A DNA stretch of 5,757 nucleotides from Pseudomonadota bacterium (GTDB lineage: Bacteria > Pseudomonadota > Alphaproteobacteria > Sphingomonadales > Sphingomonadaceae), in NCBI GenBank assembly GCA_023386515.1, contig JAEWJQ010000236.1, positions 1 through 5,757 on the forward strand, written 5' to 3'. The notes below the pieces were generated by a model. It did not search any database. It saw only the letters and a list, made by a program, of their open reading frames with translations, and had not been told where the DNA came from. This document shows positions 1-5,172 of this stretch, piece after piece. Each line of letters opens with the position of its first letter. Positions within the stretch are counted from its first letter, which is position 1. The position numbers and the translations under genes are program-made.

Positions 1-250
1 TCGAGGAGACCATGATCAGCGGCCGTGGGCTGCCCACCATGATATGGGCGAGACAGGTGATGCCGTCCATTTCCGGCATGTTGACGTCGAGCGTCACGAC
101 ATGCGGGTCGAAGGATTCGACCATCGCCAGCGCCTCCGCACCGTTACGCGCGGCCTGCACCACCATATCGTTTTGACGTTCGAGCAGCTGGACGAGATGG
201 CGCCGCATCAGCGCCGAATCGTCGACCACCAGGACACGGATCACCGGCAT
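1..250 (-). CDS. cheB: Chemotaxis response regulator / protein-glutamate methylesterase CheB, N-terminal part (cut by window edge)
   Basis: Only the first 83 residues are present. They form a receiver domain: acidic pair D10-D11 after strand 1 (VLVVDDSALMRR), phospho-acceptor D55 in TLDVNMPEMDG, and S82 at the conserved Thr/Ser position in LIMVSS. The DDSALMRR opening, the VxMPxMDG block and the (P)LIMVSS strand are typical of CheB rather than single-domain CheY. In the family, phosphorylation of the Asp activates a C-terminal methylesterase that removes methyl groups from receptor glutamates; that domain would lie beyond the left edge. The ATG at 250 follows GAGG (262-259) with 8-base spacing, and this site overlaps the stop codon of the CheW gene, so translational coupling is likely. 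It is the third gene of the operon and would act on the receptor encoded two genes upstream. A CheY-type or other receiver protein cannot be fully excluded without the C-terminus. Confidence 0.85.
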   Translation of the reverse strand, partial: MPVIRVLVVDDSALMRRHLVQLLERQNDMVVQAARNGAEALAMVESFDPHVVTLDVNMPEMDGITCLAHIMVGSPRPLIMVSS

Positions 251-258
251 CGCCCGCG

Positions 259-262
259 CCTC
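259..262 (-). promoter_or_regulatory. Ribosome binding site of cheB overlapping the upstream stop codon
   Basis: GAGG on the minus strand shares two bases with the TGA stop (263-261) of the triple-CheW gene and sits 8 bases before the cheB ATG. It supports the ATG at 250 and suggests coupled translation of the two genes. Confidence 0.6.
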
Positions 263-1841
263 ACGCCGCCAGCCGCTCGTCGATCGCCGCCAGCGCGGCC
301 TCTTCGCCCGCATCGATCAGGCAGCCGACATCGAGCAGCTGGATCAAGCGCTTCTGCTCGGGCAGATTGGCGACCCGCTGCACCACCTTGCCGCGCTCGC
401 CCGCCAATTCGGGCGCGGGCGAGATGGCGGCGTCGGCGATGCGCCGCACTTCCGACACGCTGTCGACGATGAAGCCGGTGTCGCGACCGTCGATCGTGAA
501 CACCATGATCCGCTGCCGATCGGACCGCTCGACATCGTCTAGCCCGAAGCGGCGGCGCTGGTCGATCACCGGCAACACCGTGCCGCGCAGATTGATCACG
601 CCCTCGACGAAATCGGGGGTGCGCGGCACGCGGGTCAGCTGATCGGGAACGCGCACGATTTCCCGCACGGTCTCGACCGGCACGCCATATTCCTCCTGCA
701 TCAGGCGGAAGATGACGAATTGCGCATCGTCGACGATGTCGTTGACCACGCTTTGCTCCTCCTGTTCGATGCTGATCGCGTCGGCGTTCGCGCCGCGCAG
801 GCGGCGCAATTCGTCGAGGTCGAACAGGCCGCCCGCCTCCAGCACCGAGACGAGCCGCCGCCCGTCCTCCAGCCGGCAGATCGCGCGGATGTCGCCCCGG
901 CCGCCGCGCTGTCCCAGCGAGGCGGGCACCGGCTCGACCAGCGCCCGGTCGACGCGCAGCACCGCCTTGACCATGTCCATCACCACGCCGACAGACAGAC
1001 GCTGACCGTCGCCGCCGATCGATACAACCACCACCTTGTTCGCCTCCGACAGCGCCTGGTCGGCAAGGCCGAACAAGGCGCGCAGCGAGACCAGCGGCAG
1101 GATGCGGCTGCGCAGCGTGGTGACGCCGAGCACATGTCCCGGCGCATTGGGCACCGGCGTGATCGCGTCGGGCAGCTGCACGATCTCCTGCACGTCGCCG
1201 ATCGGGAAGGCATATTCCTGCCCGTCGACCAGAAAGCTGACCAATTGGTCCTCGTCGGTCGTTTCATGATCCGGCTCATCCGGCGCGTGCAAGGCCGGTG
1301 CGCCGGGCATCGCCGCCGCGGTCCGCCGGTCCAGCGCGGCGAAGCTGCGCCCGATCGTTCGCGCGGCGTCGATGATCATCACGATCGTCTTGCCGTCGTC
1401 GTTCTTGATCATGCCGGTCAGCAGATCGGTATCGATCGTCGCCTGCACCTGCGCGACCGGTTCGACGCACTGCGCATCGACGGTCACGACATTCGCCATT
1501 CGGGCGACCATCAACCCGACAGGCTGACCCTGATCGAGCACGACGACGCGGCTGGCGTCGTCCACCATCGCCTCCGGCAGGTTGAACAATCGGCGCAGGT
1601 CGAGCACCGGCAGCACCGTGCCGCGCAGGTTCGACAGTCCGATCAGCTCGGGCGGGCTCAGCGGCATGCGCACCACGTCGGGGACGCGGACGATCTCCTT
1701 CACCTCCGCCAGCGGCACGGCGAACATCTCGCCGGCGCTGTGGAAGATGACGAACTGCCGCGTCGTGTCGGTATCGCCCGGATCGGGGCGGCCGTCCGCC
1801 GATCCCGTCGCGGCATCCGACGGGTCTATCTTGTCAGCCAT
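261..1841 (-). CDS. Chemotaxis adaptor with three tandem CheW domains
   Basis: The protein has 526 residues, against about 150-170 for a usual CheW. After an acidic, probably disordered N-terminus (1-26), CheW domains lie at about 27-172, 197-348 and 371-515, joined by short acidic linkers. Each repeats the CheW core: a QFVIF-like first strand, an xxEIVxxP segment (E49, E219, E394) and an NLRG-type motif. The motif is NLRGTVLPVLDLR in domain 1 (71-83) and NLRGTVLPVIDQR in domain 3 (417-429), but decays to TLRSRILPLVSLR in domain 2 (242-254). CheW domains link MCP hairpin tips to the CheA kinase. There is no receiver domain, so it is not CheV, and no HPt or kinase domain, so it is not CheA. 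ATG 1841 is chosen because AAAGGA (1854-1849) precedes it by 7 bases and the residues upstream in the same open frame (up to 2081) are Arg/Pro-rich shadow of the receptor gene. It lies 28 bases after the receptor gene and is presumably co-transcribed. Confidence 0.93.
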   Translation of the reverse strand: MADKIDPSDAATGSADGRPDPGDTDTTRQFVIFHSAGEMFAVPLAEVKEIVRVPDVVRMPLSPPELIGLSNLRGTVLPVLDLRRLFNLPEAMVDDASRVVVLDQGQPVGLMVARMANVVTVDAQCVEPVAQVQATIDTDLLTGMIKNDDGKTIVMIIDAARTIGRSFAALDRRTAAAMPGAPALHAPDEPDHETTDEDQLVSFLVDGQEYAFPIGDVQEIVQLPDAITPVPNAPGHVLGVTTLRSRILPLVSLRALFGLADQALSEANKVVVVSIGGDGQRLSVGVVMDMVKAVLRVDRALVEPVPASLGQRGGRGDIRAICRLEDGRRLVSVLEAGGLFDLDELRRLRGANADAISIEQEEQSVVNDIVDDAQFVIFRLMQEEYGVPVETVREIVRVPDQLTRVPRTPDFVEGVINLRGTVLPVIDQRRRFGLDDVERSDRQRIMVFTIDGRDTGFIVDSVSEVRRIADAAISPAPELAGERGKVVQRVANLPEQKRLIQLLDVGCLIDAGEEAALAAIDERLAA

Positions 1842-1848
1842 ACGGGCA

Positions 1849-1854
1849 TCCTTT
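1849..1854 (-). promoter_or_regulatory. Ribosome binding site of the triple-CheW gene
   Basis: AAAGGA on the minus strand, 7 bases before ATG 1841. This site decides the start: the frame stays open to 2081, but only this ATG has a ribosome site and begins CheW-like sequence. Confidence 0.7.
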
Positions 1855-1869
1855 GCGCGGGAAGGAAGG

Positions 1870-3795
1870 TCAGGCGGCCTGCAGCTCGTCGGCGAGCGAG
1901 GCGATCTCCTCGACCGCCGCGGCAAGCTGTTCGGCGCCCTGCGCCTGTTCGCGCGCGGCGGTGCTCGCCTCGTTGGACGTCCGCGATGCCTGTTGCGCGG
2001 CGGTCGACACCTGCTCGACCGCGATCTGCGTCTCGCGCAACAGCACGCCGATCTGCTCCGCCGCGGTGGAGATGGCGGCATTGCCGTCGACCACCTCGGC
2101 GACGTCGCGCGCGATCTGCTCGAGACCGGTGGCGATCGCGCGGTTCTTCTCGACCTCGCTGCTCGCCGCGTCGGCGATCTCCTGCAGGTCGGTGCGCACC
2201 CGCGCGATCGTGTCCTGAATCTCCTTCACCGTATCCTTGATCCGGTCCGCATTCTCCGCGGAGTCGCGCGCGAGATTGCGGATGTCGGTCGACACCACCG
2301 CGAAACCCTTGCCGAATTCGCCGGCGCGGGCCGCCTCGACCGAGCCGCTGACCGCGAGCATGTTGGTCTGGATCGACACCGTGGTGATCGCGTCGACGAT
2401 CTTGTCGATGCGGCGGCTGACCTGCTCCAGCGCCGCGATTTGGTCGCGGCTGGCGCGACCGGCGTCGACCGACTGCGCGACCCCACCCATCATCGCATCG
2501 AGCAGCGTCTTGTTTTCGTCGAGCAGCCCGGCGATCGCCTTGCCCTTGTCGACCGCCACGCTCGCCAGGCCGGCGGCGCGCTGCGCATTGCCCTCGATCT
2601 GCTCGATCGCCGCCGCCGACTGCTGCGTCGCCGCCGCGGCCTGCTGCGCACCGCGGTTGATCTGTTCCAGCGCGGTCGAAATCTGTGTCGAGGCGCGGGT
2701 GATCTCCTCCACGGCGCTCGACAGTTCCTCGGCGGCGGATGCCACCTCTTCCGCGCTCTTGCCGATGTTGGTGCTGTTCTTCAGCTCCTCGGCCAGTTCG
2801 GACAGTTCCTGCGACGCCTGCTCGCTCTGCTGCAGCGCCGCCGCCTGCTGCTCGATCGTCGTGCTCGTTTCCTGACAGGCGGCGCCCTGTTCTTCCGCCG
2901 CCGTCGCGATCACCTCGGCGCCCTTCAGCGCCTCGTTGGCCGCTTGCGTCGCGACCTCCGCCCCACTGGCGATCTCTTCGCAGCCGCGGATGATGTCGAG
3001 CATGTCGACGCGGATCTGCTCCAGCTGGGCCGTGACCGTATTGCCCTTTTCCACCTCGCCGCGCGCGGTGGCGGCGGACTTGTCGATGCCTTCGGCGACG
3101 AGCCGCACGTCCTGCTGCACCTGCGCGATCAGTTCCTGGATGTCGCGCGCCGACTTCTCGCTCGTCTCGGCCAGCGTGCGCACCTCGTCGGCGACGACCG
3201 CGAAACCCTTGCCGTGCTGGCCGGCGCGTGCCGCCTCGATCGCCGCATTGAGCGCGAGGAGATTGGTCTGGTCGGCGATCCGGGCGACGGCCTTCACCAC
3301 CTCGCTGATGCCGGTCGCCTGCCGGTCGAGCTCCTCGACCATCTTGACCGAGCTTTCCTGGCGCTCGGACGCGCGTGCGATCGCGGCGATCGAGGCGGCG
3401 ACGTTGCCGCTGGTCCCGCCGACCAGATCGGACAGCGCCTGGGTGAGCTTGAGCGAGGCGTCGGCGCGCTGCTTGGCGTCGTTGAGCAGACCTTCGGCTT
3501 GCGAGATCGACTTCATCGTCTGCTGCGCCGCCCCCGACGCCTGTTCCGCCCCGACGCTGCTCTGGTCGGACGCGCGGCGCAATTCCTCCGCCGCCGATGC
3601 CGCTTCGGTGATGCCGCTGGCGAGCTGGGTGGTTGCCGAGGCGATCCGCTCCGCCGCCTTCTGCTGGCGCGCGAAGGTGCGGGCCTTGCGCTTCTCCGCC
3701 TCTGCCGCGACGCGGATGCTGCGCGATCCGGCCAGCGACGCCGATTCGTCGTTATTTTGTGTATTCTTAATCGTCGTACGCTTAGCCAGTGCCAC
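1870..3795 (-). CDS. Soluble methyl-accepting chemotaxis receptor with two tandem signalling hairpins (DosM-like)
   Basis: The protein has 641 residues, almost all helical heptad sequence rich in Ala, Glu and Gln. No hydrophobic segment could span a membrane, and no PAS, globin, HAMP or other sensor domain is recognisable, so it is cytoplasmic. A basic N-terminal tail (1-50) is followed by a first MCP hairpin with a canonical tip, [17 protein letters not shown] (176-192) and [15 protein letters not shown] (195-209). A second hairpin has tip [17 protein letters not shown] (476-492) and [15 protein letters not shown] (495-509). MCP tips bind CheA and CheW; two tips are the mark of double-signalling receptors such as Vibrio cholerae DosM. 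Sites fitting the methylation consensus include E301/E302, E315/Q316, E356/E357 and Q391/Q392. There is no C-terminal CheR-binding pentapeptide. The start is GTG, the only start codon after the in-frame stop at 3822, behind AGGGGGG with 6-base spacing. It is first in the operon with the triple-CheW and cheB genes. The input signal is unknown. Confidence 0.93.
   Translation of the reverse strand: MALAKRTTIKNTQNNDESASLAGSRSIRVAAEAEKRKARTFARQQKAAERIASATTQLASGITEAASAAEELRRASDQSSVGAEQASGAAQQTMKSISQAEGLLNDAKQRADASLKLTQALSDLVGGTSGNVAASIAAIARASERQESSVKMVEELDRQATGISEVVKAVARIADQTNLLALNAAIEAARAGQHGKGFAVVADEVRTLAETSEKSARDIQELIAQVQQDVRLVAEGIDKSAATARGEVEKGNTVTAQLEQIRVDMLDIIRGCEEIASGAEVATQAANEALKGAEVIATAAEEQGAACQETSTTIEQQAAALQQSEQASQELSELAEELKNSTNIGKSAEEVASAAEELSSAVEEITRASTQISTALEQINRGAQQAAAATQQSAAAIEQIEGNAQRAAGLASVAVDKGKAIAGLLDENKTLLDAMMGGVAQSVDAGRASRDQIAALEQVSRRIDKIVDAITTVSIQTNMLAVSGSVEAARAGEFGKGFAVVSTDIRNLARDSAENADRIKDTVKEIQDTIARVRTDLQEIADAASSEVEKNRAIATGLEQIARDVAEVVDGNAAISTAAEQIGVLLRETQIAVEQVSTAAQQASRTSNEASTAAREQAQGAEQLAAAVEEIASLADELQAA
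1873..2742 (-). repeat. Second MCP signalling unit (internal duplication, copy 2)
   Basis: This encodes residues 352-641 of the receptor. From its tip to about residue 623 it aligns with copy 1 at a constant 300-residue offset without gaps: E187/E487, GKGFAVV 195/495, EVEK 247/547, LEQI 258/558, TAA-(EE/QQ) 298/598. The rising arm is two heptads (14 residues) longer than in copy 1 if the ASAAEEL motifs (66-72 and 352-358) are equivalent. Confidence 0.8.
2821..3600 (-). repeat. First MCP signalling unit (internal duplication, copy 1)
   Basis: This encodes residues 66-325 of the receptor, with the canonical tip at 176-209. It is homologous to copy 2. At DNA level the two copies share the 18-base stretch ACCGCGAAACCCTTGCCG (plus strand) at 3197-3214 and 2297-2314, exactly 900 bases apart. 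Confidence 0.8.
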
Positions 3796-3801
3796 CTCTA
3801 A

Positions 3802-3808
3802 CCCCCCT
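3802..3808 (-). promoter_or_regulatory. Ribosome binding site supporting the GTG start of the receptor gene
   Basis: AGGGGGG on the minus strand, 6 bases before GTG 3795. No ATG occurs in frame between the upstream stop (3822-3820) and the coiled-coil sequence, so this G-rich site supports the GTG start. Confidence 0.5.
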
Positions 3809-3818
3809 GATTCAATTG

Positions 3819-3824
3819 ATTATG
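3819..3824 (-). promoter_or_regulatory. Possible -10 element of the receptor operon promoter
   Basis: CATAAT (5 of 6 matches to TATAAT) lies on the minus strand in the only AT-rich stretch before the operon, 23 bases ahead of GTG 3795. No good -35 hexamer sits 16-18 bases upstream (TTAAAC at 18 matches in 3 of 6 positions). A TAAA box also occurs 16 bases before CGACATAA, a poor match to flagellar sigma-28 promoters. The sigma factor is undecided. Confidence 0.3.
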
Positions 3825-3859
3825 TCGAATATGGACCTAAGGGTTTAAAGATCGCTTAA

Positions 3860-3897
3860 GGGATGGCGGACTCCCGCGTGGCTGACGGCAATCAGCC
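3860..3897 (-). other. Two small hairpins at the 3' end of the ArsR-type gene
   Basis: GGCTGA (3880-3885) and TCAGCC (3892-3897) form a perfect 6-base stem with a 6-base loop that includes the regulator's stop codon. Immediately after it in the minus-strand direction, GGGA and TCCC (3860-3863 and 3872-3875) can form a weaker 4-base stem. No T-run follows, so this is not a standard intrinsic terminator. It may weakly attenuate read-through from the regulator gene into the receptor operon, or protect the transcript end. Confidence 0.35.
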
Positions 3898-4263
3898 TTG
3901 GCCGGGTTTCTCGGCTGCGGCGGCGAAGCTGTCGTTGCTCAAGTCGGTCGCATAGGCGTTGATGATCCCGGGCAGCAGGCCGGGGAAGCGTGCCTCCACC
4001 TCGTCCCAGCGCGGCGCGTTGCGCACTTCCACGCCATGGCGCTCGCTGCGGATCAGGCCCGCATCGCGCAGGATCTTGATATGGTTCGACAGCGACGATT
4101 TGGGGATCACCCGATCGCCGACGCACGCCACCGCCGAACAGGCGTCGACGCACCCCGCCTTCATGATCGTCGCGAAGATCGCGGCGCGCGCCGGATCGGA
4201 CAGCGCGTGCAGGATCGCGTCCGGCCGGATGTCTTCGATCGCCGGGTGGATCAGGGGTCTCAT
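3892..4263 (-). CDS. ArsR-family (winged helix-turn-helix) transcriptional regulator
   Basis: The protein has 123 residues, the usual length for ArsR-type repressors. Residues 16-34 (ILHALSDPARAAIFATIM) match the family's first helices, and KSSLSNHIKILRDAGLIRSERHG (55-77) is the HTH recognition region leading into the wing. Such proteins bind DNA as dimers and leave their operator when a ligand or modification changes the fold. The classic arsenic/metal motif ELCVCDL is absent. Instead C38, C42 and C47 form a CxxxCxxxxC cluster just before the recognition region, which could sense thiol-reactive compounds or bind metal; that is inference. ATG 4263 is the only start codon in frame after the stop at 4296, but it has no clear ribosome site. 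The gene is divergent from the reductase genes, with a palindrome between them, so it probably regulates them and itself. Confidence 0.9.
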   Translation of the reverse strand: MRPLIHPAIEDIRPDAILHALSDPARAAIFATIMKAGCVDACSAVACVGDRVIPKSSLSNHIKILRDAGLIRSERHGVEVRNAPRWDEVEARFPGLLPGIINAYATDLSNDSFAAAAEKPGQG

Positions 4264-4298
4264 GTTTTTTGCATCTGGGGTCTTGATCCCGCCTCAAT

Positions 4299-4319
4299 TA
4301 GTTCCAGATTCCCGAACTA
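4299..4319. promoter_or_regulatory. Probable operator: TAGTTC-N9-GAACTA inverted repeat
   Basis: A perfect 6-base inverted repeat (4299-4304 and 4314-4319) with 9-base spacing sits in the 108-base divergent region, 35 bases from the regulator ATG and 52 from the reductase ATG. The arm spacing puts both halves on one DNA face about one and a half turns apart, centre to centre, as suits a dimeric winged-helix repressor. It is the most symmetrical element in the spacer, so it is the best candidate for the ArsR-type regulator's binding site controlling both directions. No convincing -35/-10 pair was found around it. Confidence 0.6.
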
Positions 4320-4357
4320 TGGGATTAACGGTTGCCATGTTGGTGCCGGCCCATAGC

Positions 4358-4363
4358 AGAAGG
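4358..4363 (+). promoter_or_regulatory. Ribosome binding site of the short-chain dehydrogenase gene
   Basis: AGAAGG, 8 bases before ATG 4372. It supports this start, which also gives the standard distance of a classical SDR N-terminus to its glycine motif. Confidence 0.65.
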
Positions 4364-4371
4364 TTCAGGTC

Positions 4372-5118
4372 ATGGCGAAACTTAGCGGCAAGGTGGCGAT
4401 CGTCACGGGGGCATCGAAGGGCATCGGCGCGGGAATCGCCAAGGCGCTGGCCGCGGAGGGCGCGGCGGTGGTCGTCAATTACACATCCAGCCAGGCGGAC
4501 GCCGACACGGTCGTCACCGGTATCACCGCCGCCGGCGGACAGGCGATTACGGTGCGGGGCGACGTGACCAAGGCGGACGACGCGCGAGCATTGGTGACGG
4601 CGGCGGTAGAGCGGTTCGGACGGCTCGACGTGCTGGTCAACAATTCCGGCATCTACGAATTCGCGCCGATCGAAGAGGTGACGGAGGAGCATTACCGGCG
4701 TCAGTTCGACGTCAACGTGCTCGGTACGCTGCTCGTCACCCAGGCGGCGTCACCGCACCTCCAGCCCGGAGCGAGCATCATCAACGTCTCGTCCGCGATC
4801 ACGCACGTGCATACGCCCGGCGCAGCGGTCTACGCCGGCACGAAAGGCGCGGTGAACGCGATCACCGACGTGCTCGCCAACGAACTCGCGCCGCGCCAGA
4901 TCCGGGTCAATGCGGTCAGCCCCGGCTTCGTCGTCACCGAGGGGACGCACAGCGCGGGCATCGTCCAGTCGGATATGGCTGCCGGCATCGTCGCGCAGAC
5001 GCCGCTCGGCCGCGCCGGCCAGCCGGAAGACATTGCCGGCGTCGTCGCCTTCCTCGCCTCCGATGCGGCGGGCTGGCTGACCGGCGAGAATATCACCGCG
5101 AGCGGCGGCATCCGCTGA
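4372..5118 (+). CDS. Short-chain dehydrogenase/reductase (classical SDR family oxidoreductase)
   Basis: The protein has 248 residues, normal for classical SDRs, which move hydride between NAD(P) and a hydroxyl or carbonyl group. It has the glycine motif TGASKGIG (12-19), D64 after strand 3, NNSG (90-93, replacing the usual NNAG), N115, and the catalytic S141, Y154 and K158 with the standard 13-residue Ser-Tyr spacing. PGFV (around 170-190) and the C-terminal LTGENITASGGIR are also typical. K16 in the glycine loop and N36 rather than Asp at the end of strand 2 favour NADP(H). It resembles the SDRs often labelled glucose 1-dehydrogenase or 3-oxoacyl-ACP reductase, but the substrate cannot be read from sequence; a fatty-acid FabG role is unlikely in this setting. 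It is divergent from the ArsR-type regulator and 54 bases ahead of an aldo/keto reductase, probably one transcript. Confidence 0.93.
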   Translation: MAKLSGKVAIVTGASKGIGAGIAKALAAEGAAVVVNYTSSQADADTVVTGITAAGGQAITVRGDVTKADDARALVTAAVERFGRLDVLVNNSGIYEFAPIEEVTEEHYRRQFDVNVLGTLLVTQAASPHLQPGASIINVSSAITHVHTPGAAVYAGTKGAVNAITDVLANELAPRQIRVNAVSPGFVVTEGTHSAGIVQSDMAAGIVAQTPLGRAGQPEDIAGVVAFLASDAAGWLTGENITASGGIR

Positions 5119-5172
5119 TCCACGCGTGCCGCCGGGATGGGCCGATCGGCGCCGCGACGCGTTGTCGAGGGC

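Noticed and set aside
1842..2081. 80-residue N-terminal extension of the triple-CheW protein
   Set aside because: The extension is Arg/Pro/Ser-rich, overlaps the receptor gene in another frame, and lacks a ribosome site, while ATG 1841 has a good one.
720..2240. 506-codon open frame on the plus strand opposite the CheW gene
   Set aside because: The His/Arg/Asp-rich product shows no fold or motif, and the frame crosses from one real gene into another. This is the usual antisense shadow in GC-rich DNA.
1582..3801. 739-codon open frame on the plus strand opposite the receptor gene
   Set aside because: It is antisense to a clear MCP gene. Its Arg/Leu/Asp-rich repetitive product mirrors the Ala/Glu/Gln heptads in high-GC codons, with no recognisable domain.
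3809..3822. Near-palindrome around TCAATTGA ahead of the receptor gene
   Set aside because: Only the central 8 bases are symmetrical. It overlaps the possible -10 region but is too weak to call an operator.
3845..4297. 150-codon minus-strand frame overlapping the ArsR-type gene
   Set aside because: It is a frame-shifted shadow of the regulator: the HTH and helix motifs appear only in the 3892-4263 frame.
5141..5150. Perfect 10-base palindrome GCCGATCGGC between the SDR and aldo/keto reductase genes
   Set aside because: It is short, has no T-run after it to act as a terminator, and such palindromes are frequent by chance at this GC content.
5137..5172. Upstream in-frame ATG for the aldo/keto reductase
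   Set aside because: It would add 12 residues unlike the family N-terminus and has no clear ribosome site. It is kept only as an alternative because the site before 5173 is also poorly spaced.
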